The notes beneath the pieces were generated by a model. That model worked only from the letters and a program-made list of their open reading frames with translations, ran no database searches and was not told where the DNA came from. From contig CAZUZS010000082.1 of NCBI GenBank assembly GCA_964624795.1, forward strand, positions 1 through 17,923: a stretch of 17,923 nt of DNA, given 5' to 3'. A program made the position numbers and the translations under genes. The DNA is from CAZUZS01 sp964624795. GTDB taxonomy: Bacteria; Calditrichota; Calditrichia; RBG-13-44-9. Shown here in pieces: positions 9,201-15,751 of this stretch (the stretch's first letter is position 1; every line of letters begins with the position of its first letter).

Positions 9201-10053
9201 TCACCTGCCCGGATTTGTCCATAATGACCACGCCGCCCCGCATGGTAGCGATGGCAAATGTTCCGTCCGGTAACACCGCGCCCGCAAAAGTCTGGTTTTC
9301 TTTTAAAAAGGATTCGGCTTCAGTCTTAAATATTCGGTAGGAGCTGCCATCGAATACAAAGAGGCCATGATTTCGGGTGACAATTAAAATTTGACCGGCG
9401 TCGTAAGGCAGTATGGCATCGATGCGCTCCTCCGCAAACCGTTCACCTCCCGGAACAAGCCGCAGGGAGTCATCTTCCATCTTCAGGAGTCCGGTATTCC
9501 CCTGGTGCACATAAAATGTATTGCCAACCCAAAACGAGGATAGAAAGCGATCATCGGATTTCCACACTTTCATTTTATTACCGGACCACCGGAATATCCG
9601 GTTAAAGCCCTGGAAATAAACGCCTTCTTTCGCGACATAAGTATTCCAGATGTTGACAAACACCCGGTCGTCCGGGTCGATGGCATCCAGCAGGGAAAAG
9701 TAGCGCATTTGTCCTAACGAATCGGGCCCCAAATAGCCCAGGTTTCCCTGCCCGCCAACATAGATTGTCCCGGAAGCGGGATCGATGGTTAGGGACTGGA
9801 CGTAGGCGTTGTTAGGGCTGGCGATCAGCCGCCAGGAAACTCCATCATATTCCAAAACGCCGGTACCGTTGGCAAAATACATGACGCCCCGTTTGTCCTG
9901 CACAATTGACCAGTTTTGCGGATGCGAACCGTACTCTTTTGGGCTGTAATTGGTGATGAATGGCAGACCTGCTTCATTTGACGAATTGGCAAAAAGCAAA
10001 TTCATCAAAAACAGAATCGCGCCCAATATTTGAAACGCTAATTTTCTTTTCAT
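6247..10053 (-). CDS. Sensor histidine kinase 2: beta-propeller, Y_Y_Y, GAF, HisKA, HATPase
   Basis: A 1268-residue inner-membrane kinase. The signal peptide (about residues 1-22, MKRKLAFQILGAILFLMNLL) is followed by a large divergent propeller region (about 30-660) with motifs such as NWSIVQDKRGVMYF and GSLWLALDSGIARIE. Then come a Y_Y_Y domain (about 665-745, with KDYTNLPFGEYHFHVKAKN), a transmembrane helix (about 752-772), a coiled coil, and a GAF domain (about 806-980). HisKA has the box AHEIKNPLNFVNNF with His1022, and the ATPase carries NIISNGFYAVNS, DNGNGIP and GTGLGLSLS. There is no receiver or HTH. GAGGA about 8 nt before the ATG supports the start. Its stop overlaps the response regulator start. 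The transmitter closely matches kinase 1, whereas the input region resembles the hybrid protein at 11357-15460. It probably senses a periplasmic or cell-envelope signal with a second, cytoplasmic input through GAF; the ligand is unknown. Confidence 0.93.
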   Translation of the reverse strand: MKRKLAFQILGAILFLMNLLFANSSNEAGLPFITNYSPKEYGSHPQNWSIVQDKRGVMYFANGTGVLEYDGVSWRLIASPNNAYVQSLTIDPASGTIYVGGQGNLGYLGPDSLGQMRYFSLLDAIDPDDRVFVNIWNTYVAKEGVYFQGFNRIFRWSGNKMKVWKSDDRFLSSFWVGNTFYVHQGNTGLLKMEDDSLRLVPGGERFAEERIDAILPYDAGQILIVTRNHGLFVFDGSSYRIFKTEAESFLKENQTFAGAVLPDGTFAIATMRGGVVIMDKSGQVRQYLNEATGLLDNFVRYIYSDRHGSLWLALDSGIARIETPSPLSLYDKQSGLDSYVVFVHRHQGILYVATGLGVYYLDDATRKFVHVDGLVSRSWSLVSVGDKLLVATDDGVFSIKSGHARIVKRSRGESFRAYSLHRSKQNPSRVFVGLIDGLAALRYDGSRWIDEGRLPGIIESIRNFTENEKGQLWLGTQSKGVVFLRFSDKNSIRNPEIRRYKKGLPKGGVSVFRIENHDYFALIEGMFRFDEDSHIFYRDSTFNLTSFGGSQEEYTFREDSGGNLWMNFGKETVVKVRQKDGSYQLQKKAFMQISDLPIYFIYPEKDSVTWFGSEEVLVRYDPRIPKNYEQDYPALIRRVRAGENTLLYGGGFAGNNPVPPALSHHLNALRFEYSALSFEGESENRFKTRLEGFDKNWSSWSKESKKDYTNLPFGEYHFHVKAKNIFGHESSEAVYHFKILPPWNRTWWAYGIYGIFFLAFVFAADRVQRRRLLKKEMARARLRETELRAQAAEAQANALRAENERKKNVELLSEIGKEITASLDFETIFFKLYENVNQLVDASVFGVGIYQPELHQLEYRLAIEKGKRYAPYTRDTLDKNQLPVWCIDNQKAVFINDVNSEYAKYIPEYHKAGSSRVLEDGTVADDPLSIIYFPLVSQERVLGVITIQSFRRNAYSNYDFNVLQNLAAYTAIALDNADAYRKLNTTIEQLNNTLDELKSTQQQLITQEKLASLGALTAGIAHEIKNPLNFVNNFAELSIELVDELDVILSETMDEFNSDMRESLAEILQDLRLNSKKINEHGKRADSIVRSMLQHSRGKSDEKQPTDINAMLEEDINLAYHGMRAQDASFNVTIIKKYDENLDKLLVVPQDISRVFLNIISNGFYAVNSRKKDESTGFEPSILVWTQNQEDCVRIGIRDNGNGIPKSARDKLFNPFFTTKPAGQGTGLGLSLSYDIVVKEHNGSITFETEEGNFTEFIISLPKDGAKP

Positions 10054-10147
10054 TCAGATTTCCTCATCCGGATTCCGGAAAACATTCTTTCTTCAATCAT
10101 TAAAGGTAATATAAAAAATTCTAGGAAGTGAATTCTTGTCGATACCA

Positions 10148-10170
10148 CGCAAAAATTTGTCATTTTTGCG
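10148..10170. promoter_or_regulatory. Perfect inverted repeat upstream of kinase 2
   Basis: CGCAAAAAT and ATTTTTGCG form a 9-bp perfect inverted repeat around the 5-nt spacer TTGTC, about 95 bp before the kinase 2 start. It could be an operator for a dimeric regulator or an RNA hairpin in the leader. It lacks a following T-run, so it does not look like a terminator. Function is inferred from position only. Confidence 0.35.
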
Positions 10171-10301
10171 CATGTTGCCAGTTTTGCAAGATATATGTGC
10201 TTTATTTTTATTAATGATTTCATTTCGCCCGAAAAGAAACATGGTTGTTCTTCGGACACCAGAAGTCCCTATTAAAGTTTCGTGCTCATATTTCCAAAAG
10301 C

Positions 10302-10327
10302 AAAAATCCCGACTTTGTCAAGTCGGG
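10302..10327 (-). terminator. Rho-independent terminator of the repeat lipoprotein gene
   Basis: On the minus strand an 8-bp perfect stem, CCCGACTT paired with AAGTCGGG around a 4-nt loop, is followed by A and then five Ts. It lies about 125 nt beyond the lipoprotein stop codon and before the kinase 2 start, so it probably ends the lipoprotein transcript and separates it from the kinase 2 operon. Confidence 0.75.
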
Positions 10328-10453
10328 GTTATGCTTTGAACAGAATGGTTTTGGCCTTGGCCAAGAATCTTATATTCATTCCATCAAAAATGGTACGTAT
10401 TGTGGTACAGCTAAAATGGCATTGCTGTCCATTTCAATCTATCCCGAACTCGC

Positions 10454-10855
10454 CTAATAATCAATCAAATCCTTGGGAAGATTGCTTATCGGTGGCAAAG
10501 GCGGAATTGTATTGGGGGCATTGGAGTCTGTCCGAATCGCCCTATGTGTCCGAATCGGTCCATGATTGACATCTGCCCGAATCGCCCTGTATGTCCGAAT
10601 TGGTCCATGATTGACATCTGTCCGAATCGCCCTATGCGTCCGAATTGGTCCATGATTTTGTGTACTCACGAAATCATTAGCGTTCACCTGCGCAACAGCA
10701 TTTGATGAATTGCTAATTCCGTTTGAACTAATTCCACCTGCATTCCCTTCTGATAATGGTGGATCTGTAATTCCTTTCTGGCATGAAGCCACAATTAAAG
10801 ATAGACAAAAAATAGTACCTAAGAGAATAAACCGATAAAAACGACTGTGTCCCAT
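10454..10855 (-). CDS. Small lipoprotein with three 15-residue tandem repeats, unknown function
   Basis: A 133-residue predicted lipoprotein that I do not recognise. The start at 10855 is fixed by a perfect AAGGAGG five nt upstream; an earlier in-frame ATG at 10870 overlaps that ribosome site and is unlikely. The N-terminus has a basic head (HSRFYRF), a hydrophobic core (ILLGTIFCLSLIV) and a lipobox VASC with the lipidated Cys at residue 25. A Ser/Asn/Gly-rich linker (about 35-66) leads to three nearly identical repeats at 67-81, 82-96 and 97-111 with consensus NHGPIRT(H/Y)RAIR(T/A)DV, then a Pro-rich tail ending LPKDLIDY. The repeats are strongly basic and have an internal IRT/IRTD echo. It should be tethered to the cell envelope, possibly the outer membrane since residue +2 is Gln. 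It lies between two propeller sensors transcribed the same way but has its own terminator. A partner or ligand role for those sensors is speculation. Confidence 0.8.
   Translation of the reverse strand: MGHSRFYRFILLGTIFCLSLIVASCQKGITDPPLSEGNAGGISSNGISNSSNAVAQVNANDFVSTQNHGPIRTHRAIRTDVNHGPIRTYRAIRADVNHGPIRTHRAIRTDSNAPNTIPPLPPISNLPKDLIDY
10523..10657 (-). repeat. Three tandem 45-bp coding repeats
   Basis: Three in-frame 45-bp units inside the lipoprotein gene encode the NHGPIRT(H/Y)RAIR(T/A)DV peptide three times. The DNA copies differ at only a few positions, several of which change the residue (His/Tyr, Thr/Ala). The near identity at DNA level suggests recent expansion by slippage or recombination, and copy number may vary among strains. 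Confidence 0.9.
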
Positions 10856-10860
10856 GGGAC

Positions 10861-10867
10861 CCTCCTT
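10861..10867 (-). promoter_or_regulatory. Shine-Dalgarno site of the repeat lipoprotein
   Basis: AAGGAGG on the minus strand ends five nt before the ATG at 10855. It decides the start codon and suggests efficient translation, in contrast to the weak or absent sites of most genes in the window. Confidence 0.8.
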
Positions 10868-10906
10868 CATATATAAATCTATTTAACTAAACGCATTGAT
10901 TAATTT

Positions 10907-10934
10907 GAATTTTCAATATTAAACTTGAAAATTC
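10907..10934. promoter_or_regulatory. Inverted repeat in the leader of the repeat lipoprotein
   Basis: GAATTTTCAA and TTGAAAATTC are perfect 10-bp inverted repeats separated by 8 bp. They lie between a possible -10 box (10953-10958) and the ribosome site (10861-10867) of the lipoprotein gene. This could be an operator or a leader hairpin. The region is very AT-rich, which raises the chance of such repeats. Confidence 0.35.
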
Positions 10935-10952
10935 TAATATTAAGCTATGAAG

Positions 10953-10966
10953 ATTATATGCATATA
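10953..10966 (-). promoter_or_regulatory. Possible -10 box within a palindrome, lipoprotein promoter
   Basis: The minus strand reads TATAAT at 10958-10953, overlapping a perfect 12-bp palindrome TATATGCATATA at 10955-10966. No good -35 box was found at the usual spacing, so this is a weak candidate for the lipoprotein promoter, with the palindrome as a possible operator. Confidence 0.25.
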
Positions 10967-11007
10967 GCTTGCACTATCCACGCAATTGTCTGGACTTTTC
11001 GGTCAAA

Positions 11008-11229
11008 ATGGATGGTATAGATAATAGATTGCCCGTTGTGCTAAATAAATTTCTGTTCAAAGAAACTATTAGAATTTTATTGTTTGCCCGATATTCATTC
11101 TTCCGAATAGCTGCGTTAGCATAGTACCACGAGAGTGCCGCATAGCGGTGGCAATGCCAGTGGCTTACGCAAAGGAATATTTTATGGAACTCCCGCTAAC
11201 ACTCGGTACATTGCGCCCATAATGGGGAA
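11008..11229. other. Gene-poor spacer with a GC-rich island
   Basis: Part of the roughly 500-bp stretch between the hybrid sensor and the lipoprotein gene. No convincing gene is visible. From about 11105 to 11225 the composition becomes noticeably richer in G and C than the AT-rich flanks. GTTAGC (11115-11120) and GCTAAC (11195-11200) form an inverted pair near its ends, and a bulged hairpin lies around 11137-11154. It may be a small inserted repeat or the remains of a mobile element; no transposase is present. Confidence 0.35.
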
Positions 11230-11355
11230 ATGACAGATATTTGTCTTTATCTGTCGATGTCCAAAGATTTTGAATTAGTACAAAGAATAATTTTTAAGGG
11301 ATGGAAGTTATCAGGTGTTCCAGTCCGCTGGCATGAAAAAAAAGATGGCACTTAA
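11230..11355 (+). pseudogene. Short plus-strand reading frame, possible glycosyltransferase-2 C-terminal remnant
   Basis: A 41-codon frame on the plus strand begins ATGACAGAT and ends one nt before the convergent stop of the hybrid sensor. Its product includes DFELVQRIIFKGWKLSGVPV followed by RWHEKKDGT. The pattern of a hydrophobic helix, then Gly-aromatic-basic, then VPVRW and a short charged tail is reminiscent of the C-terminal end of family 2 glycosyltransferases of the dolichol-phosphate-mannose-synthase type. No catalytic part lies upstream, where the frame is closed by a stop. It could equally be a chance frame. Identification is by eye and weak. Confidence 0.2.
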
Positions 11356-11356
11356 A

Positions 11357-14300
11357 TTATTTTTTCTTATACGCCGATGGGCTGCATCCGAACTGTTTCT
11401 TGAAGGAGCGTGAAAAATAGGCCTGATCATTAAATCCAACCTGATAGCAAATTTCTGCTACTGTCCCGGAGTTTTGCTTTAACAAATTGGCAGCTCTCTG
11501 AAGGCGAAGGGAGCGAATCAATTGTCCTGCGGGCTGATTTATAAGCGCCCCCAGTTTCCGGTTAAGCTGCGAGACGCTCATATTCATTTTATCGGCCAGT
11601 TTGTCAACTCCCCATTGTTCATCTTCGAAATGAGTTTCAATTATCTTTATTGTTTTCTCAAGGAAGACCTGGTCAATTGAGCTTGCTGAAACCTCCGACG
11701 GTTTTATGACCGTTGCTTGGCTGAATCTTTTTCGCAGTTGTGCTCTTTGGTAAATCAGGTTCTTAACCCTGACCAGCAGTTCTTTAGCGCTGAACGGCTT
11801 GGTCAGGTAGGCGTCGGCGCCGGTCTCAAGCCCTTCAATTTTGTCATCCAGTGAAGCTTTTGCAGTAAGCATAATGATAGGAATGTGGCTTGTCTTTTCA
11901 TCCAGCCGGATTTGCCGGCTGAATTCATATCCATCCTTTTGCGGCATCATCACATCAGTCACAATCAGGTCGGGCATGCAATCCTGCGCCTTTTGGATGC
12001 CTTCATTCCCGTTGGCTGCTTCAATGACATGATAATTACGCTTCAACTGTTCGCGGATGTATGCCCGCACTTCGGAATTGTCTTCCACAACAAGAATGAT
12101 CTCCTGGCTGCCGGGTACCGGCAATTGATTGTCAACTATCTTGCGAGCGTCCGGAACAGCATGTTCGGTGTCAGGGAATTCCGCTGGGATCTCAGCATTC
12201 TCCTTTTTATCGAGTGGCAAATTGCTTACCGGCAAATAAATAATGAACTCGGTGCCAACGCCCGCTTCGCTTTTTACGGAGATTTGTCCGTTATGAAGCG
12301 TCACCAATTCTTTGGTCAGCGCCAGGCCAATGCCGGTGCCCTCATGCTCGCGGGTGTGGGAGCTGTCCACCTGGTAAAAGCGGTCGAAGATATGCGGCAG
12401 TTGATCGGCCGGGATGCCGACGCCGGTGTCTTTGATTATTATTTGAACGAATTTTTCTTTTCCTGAATCAAGTGAAGCGGAAAATGGGCGAGCCGGAGAT
12501 CCGATGAGCGTCTCTTCTTCTCCCCCTCTTCGTTTCTCCGATTCTCCGATTCTTCCCCGTTGCACTTCCACTTCAACACGCCCCCCCGCAGGGGTAAACT
12601 TCAGAGCATTGGAAAACAGGTTATAAAACACTTTTTCCATCCTGTCCGGTTCAAACAGAACCGGAATTATTTTTTCCTCACAATGAAAATGAAGGCTGAT
12701 GTTTTTCTGCCCCGCCAGCGATTCGAACGAATAAAACAGGCTTTTCATAAAGGTAACTATATTGCAGCATTCCGCATTTAATTTCAGGGTTCCGGATTCC
12801 AGCTTTGCCAGGTCCAGCAATTGGTTGATGAGGTCCAGCAGGCGGCGGCTGTTGCGCAAAGCTACCTGCAGTTTGCCTTTCTCTTTTATGTCAATTTTTG
12901 ATGCCATAACGCTGTCGATCTGCCCCAGAACCAGCGTTAGCGGGGTTCGGAATTCGTGGGAAATATTAGTAAAGAAACGGCTTTTAAGCTGATCCAGCTC
13001 TTTTAGTTTCCGGTACTCCAGCGTCTCTAATTCCTGGTGCTGTTTTTTCCGGATTCGTTTCAGCTCGCTGAGGCGAATGAGGTAGAGCAGACCGAACAAA
13101 AATCCTGCGAAAAGGAGATAGGCCATCCAGGTCTGGTACCAGGGGGGCAGGACCTTGAACCGAAACAATGCCTCGCTGCTGACTTCTCCGTAGATATTCT
13201 TTGTGCGAACTTTAAACAGGTAAATTCCGCCGGAGAGATTGGTGTACTCCTTCCGGTGTTTGGGGGTCCAATCTGACCAGCCTTTATCTTCTCCCTCCAG
13301 GTAATATTGGAATTGGTTGGCAGTGGGCCTGGTGTAATCAGGCGCGGCAAATTCAAACAGAATATGGTTATGTGCATAAGGGAAAACATAATTCCTGGCA
13401 GAGGCGGATGTGTCGGTTAAGCTCGCGGTGCCAAAGAAGATACTGGAATCGCCGTCAATAATGACCCGCCGGATCAGCGGAGGGAGTTGTGTTTTTTTCG
13501 TTATGTGAATGTCCGGATCATAGAGAACCAGGCCGTCGGGAGTGCTTATCCACAGCAGGTCGTTTGGCGACCCGGATTTCCGTTCAGCAAAGAGACTAAA
13601 GGCATCTTTCAAATCAATCCGATCGAGATCGGTATTGGGGCGCCAGGTGTATTTGCCGTTTTTCTGCTTCTCTGCCGTTCCGACAATTGACTCCCCTGGT
13701 GAATCGATTAGAAAAATCCAGCGTCTATGAGAGTCTTGCAGGGCGTACCGGATTGTCCGGCTTGAATCGGCGAACATCTTTCCGAAGGTTGTGTCGGAAA
13801 CAAACTTGTTACGCACCGCATCGAACTGCTTCAGTCCGTGGTCTGTTGCAAAAAGCACCTCCCCGTTGCTTGAAATAAGCTGCTGGAGCCGGAAAGCGAG
13901 TTCCTTTCCGTAATCGTACCGTTCGGGAATAAATCCGGGTGCCGGTGAGCCGGCTGCCTGGCTTTGAGAAACGTCCAGGCGAATCACCGTCAACTCCCCG
14001 CAACGCAGCCACAGATTGCCATTCTTATTTTCTGCCAGTTGGCTGATGTCGTCTTTTAAATCCGTAATGCGATCCCCGGGAATCCAATCGCTTCCGTGTT
14101 TGTCCAGAGAGTAGAGACCATCCATTGTGCCGACATAAATCCGGTTTGGGTTCCACCGGGATTGAAGCAGATAATTTGATGCCCAGCCTGCCAGCTTGTG
14201 GACCTGACCGTCTTTCCGGATCAGGAAAATACCCCCGTTTGTGGCGGCGAACAATTTTCCATCGGCAGCCAAAAAGTGCATGCCCGGCTTATTTACATCA

Positions 14301-15460
14301 GGAACCGGGACAAAGGCGGCTTGTGTTCCCGGCGCGTTTGATTCTTCGAGATATCGCAAACCAAACGCATCCGCCACATACAATCGGTTCCCAAATCGAA
14401 TAATCGAGCTGATAGCGGTGCGGATACCCAGTTTCCTGTCGAACAGGGAGAATGGTGACGGAACTTCCACCCGTGCCAACCCGCTGTTCATCGCCAGCCA
14501 CAAACCACCCTGGCGATCCGGGCAAACATCATAGACCACTTGCGTCTGCAAGCCGGAAGATTCATCGATTATCTGCCTCAATCTTCCGTTGCGATCGATG
14601 ATTGCTACGCCGCCGCGTTGCGTGGCGAAGGCAAATGTGCTGTCGGCCAACATCGCGGCGTTATAGATCTGGTTCTTTTTCAGAAACGAATCCGCCTCGG
14701 TCTTAAACCGCTCGAATACGTGTCCATCGTATAAATACAATCCGCTGTAATTGGTTGTGACCAGGATTTTTTGTGGCCCCTTGCGGTTCGGTTCCGGAAA
14801 CGGCAGCAGGTTGAATATGCCGATGTTGGCGAACTGTCCGCCGCCAGGCGCCAGAACCAGGGAATCGCCGGCTATTTTCATCAGCCCGATTCCCAGGTTT
14901 CTCACATAAATTTCATCGTTTATGGCATACACCCGGTAAGAAATCACGGAGTCCCATACTTTTATCCGGCCATTTCTCCACCGGAATATCTTATCCGAGG
15001 TTTTAAAATAAATGCCGTGGGAAGCGGTTCGCACGCTCCATACATCGCCAAGTGCCGCAGGATCTTCGCCCAAATTATGCTTGAGTGAAATGAAACTCTG
15101 CCTGCCAAGGCTATCCGCCGCCAGGTATCCGAAATCGCCAAATGCCGCCACATAAATGCGGCCTGTCTCGTCCATTGTCAGGCATCTGATTGCCGAACCA
15201 TTGTGGATATTGATCAACTGCCAGGAAATCCCGTCAAATTCCAGAATCCCGGAGCCGTTGCCAAAATACATCACGCCCCGCCGATCCTGGACTATGCTCC
15301 AATTATCGAACGCAGCGTGGTAATCCCGGGGGGAGTAATTACGGATGAACGGCAACCCGGCTTGTGTGTCGAGTGCAAAACCCGGCTTGCCCCAAATGAT
15401 TATGCAGAGCAGGCAGATTCGTGATAAAATTGAGAAAATATATGAGCAAAATCCCTTCAT
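11357..15460 (-). CDS. Hybrid two-component system protein (HTCS-like): propeller, Y_Y_Y, HisKA, HATPase, receiver, AraC HTH
   Basis: A 1367-residue one-piece two-component system. A signal peptide (about residues 1-29, hydrophobic core ICLLCIIIW) is followed by a propeller region (about 31-660), a Y_Y_Y domain (about 694-771, KEYTNLSGGIYLFKVRTKN) and a transmembrane helix (about 777-798). HisKA has FTNISHEFRTPL with His835, and the ATPase has NLFSNALKFTP, DTGVGIP and GTGIGLALTKE. A receiver carries VVEDN and phospho-Asp1169 in LIVTDVMMP. The C-terminal AraC-type DNA-binding domain (about 1266-1367) has the family signature VGFNDQAYFSRSFKKQFGCSP. Such proteins sense a periplasmic ligand and bind DNA directly. 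The ATG at 15460 is preferred because the signal peptide starts there; a TTG at 15496 gives 12 extra residues. The ATPase carries an unusual charged insertion of about 30 residues (968-998). Classical members are linked to polysaccharide use, but no such genes are seen here. Confidence 0.93.
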   Translation of the reverse strand: MKGFCSYIFSILSRICLLCIIIWGKPGFALDTQAGLPFIRNYSPRDYHAAFDNWSIVQDRRGVMYFGNGSGILEFDGISWQLINIHNGSAIRCLTMDETGRIYVAAFGDFGYLAADSLGRQSFISLKHNLGEDPAALGDVWSVRTASHGIYFKTSDKIFRWRNGRIKVWDSVISYRVYAINDEIYVRNLGIGLMKIAGDSLVLAPGGGQFANIGIFNLLPFPEPNRKGPQKILVTTNYSGLYLYDGHVFERFKTEADSFLKKNQIYNAAMLADSTFAFATQRGGVAIIDRNGRLRQIIDESSGLQTQVVYDVCPDRQGGLWLAMNSGLARVEVPSPFSLFDRKLGIRTAISSIIRFGNRLYVADAFGLRYLEESNAPGTQAAFVPVPDVNKPGMHFLAADGKLFAATNGGIFLIRKDGQVHKLAGWASNYLLQSRWNPNRIYVGTMDGLYSLDKHGSDWIPGDRITDLKDDISQLAENKNGNLWLRCGELTVIRLDVSQSQAAGSPAPGFIPERYDYGKELAFRLQQLISSNGEVLFATDHGLKQFDAVRNKFVSDTTFGKMFADSSRTIRYALQDSHRRWIFLIDSPGESIVGTAEKQKNGKYTWRPNTDLDRIDLKDAFSLFAERKSGSPNDLLWISTPDGLVLYDPDIHITKKTQLPPLIRRVIIDGDSSIFFGTASLTDTSASARNYVFPYAHNHILFEFAAPDYTRPTANQFQYYLEGEDKGWSDWTPKHRKEYTNLSGGIYLFKVRTKNIYGEVSSEALFRFKVLPPWYQTWMAYLLFAGFLFGLLYLIRLSELKRIRKKQHQELETLEYRKLKELDQLKSRFFTNISHEFRTPLTLVLGQIDSVMASKIDIKEKGKLQVALRNSRRLLDLINQLLDLAKLESGTLKLNAECCNIVTFMKSLFYSFESLAGQKNISLHFHCEEKIIPVLFEPDRMEKVFYNLFSNALKFTPAGGRVEVEVQRGRIGESEKRRGGEEETLIGSPARPFSASLDSGKEKFVQIIIKDTGVGIPADQLPHIFDRFYQVDSSHTREHEGTGIGLALTKELVTLHNGQISVKSEAGVGTEFIIYLPVSNLPLDKKENAEIPAEFPDTEHAVPDARKIVDNQLPVPGSQEIILVVEDNSEVRAYIREQLKRNYHVIEAANGNEGIQKAQDCMPDLIVTDVMMPQKDGYEFSRQIRLDEKTSHIPIIMLTAKASLDDKIEGLETGADAYLTKPFSAKELLVRVKNLIYQRAQLRKRFSQATVIKPSEVSASSIDQVFLEKTIKIIETHFEDEQWGVDKLADKMNMSVSQLNRKLGALINQPAGQLIRSLRLQRAANLLKQNSGTVAEICYQVGFNDQAYFSRSFKKQFGCSPSAYKKK
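12511..12558 (-). repeat. Polypurine repeat inserted in frame in the ATPase domain
   Basis: On the minus strand a nearly pure purine tract contains two adjacent ATCGGAGA copies, then AACGAAGA and a G-rich end. It encodes the low-complexity stretch GRIGESEKRRGGEEE between the N box and the DTGVGIP box of the hybrid sensor. TCGGAGAAT also occurs in the plus strand at 15715-15723 in a purine-rich intergenic stretch, suggesting a dispersed short repeat. Confidence 0.6.
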
Positions 15461-15545
15461 AGGCTCGCAATTCGGAACAGACAGATTTGAGAACAACCGG
15501 CAGTTTTAATAGCGCAAAATTCCTTTATCCAGCAAGACGCATTGC

Positions 15546-15575
15546 AATATAATTAAAATTATGCAGGTATGTCAA
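15546..15575 (-). promoter_or_regulatory. Sigma-70-like promoter of the hybrid sensor
   Basis: On the minus strand TTGACA (15575-15570) is followed after 18 nt by TATATT (15551-15546). This gives a leader of about 80 nt before the preferred ATG at 15460. Both boxes are close to consensus and the position is suitable. The lineage may use a different promoter code. Confidence 0.45.
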
Positions 15576-15600
15576 AAAAACTGCAAATTTGATAAAAAAT

Positions 15601-15628
15601 CTTTGGTGCTGTGCAAAAAGCACCAAAG
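15601..15628 (-). terminator. Hairpin with T-run upstream of the hybrid sensor
   Basis: CTTTGGTGC and GCACCAAAG form a 9-bp perfect stem with a 10-nt loop; on the minus strand it is followed by ATTTTTT. It looks like a rho-independent terminator, but a stronger one already closes the HiPIP gene about 125 bp upstream. It could be a second terminator, an attenuator-like element or an intergenic repeat. Confidence 0.45.
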
Positions 15629-15751
15629 TCACGAGAGGTGTAGAGAAGACAAAGCTGCATCGGGAGATTGCGAAACCGCCTAATTGATCAATGTTAAGAT
15701 TGTCATTTGCGGGGTCGGAGAATGGGGATAGGGAAAACCTCAAATAAAACA

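Noticed and set aside
10050..10259. A 69-codon minus-strand frame overlapping the kinase 2 start by 4 nt
   Set aside because: It covers the putative control region including the inverted repeat, has no recognisable domain or ribosome site, and kinase 2 has its own ribosome site and signal peptide.
10523..10657. Tandem 45-bp repeats considered as a CRISPR array
   Set aside because: The units are directly adjacent without unique spacers and are in frame within a coding gene.
11008..11124. A 38-codon plus-strand frame in the spacer
   Set aside because: No family resemblance, no ribosome site, and AT-rich DNA in which such frames arise by chance.
11115..11200. GTTAGC...GCTAAC ends considered as an integron attC site
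   Set aside because: The order and bases do not fit RYYYAAC...GTTRRRY, and no integrase or cassette array is visible.
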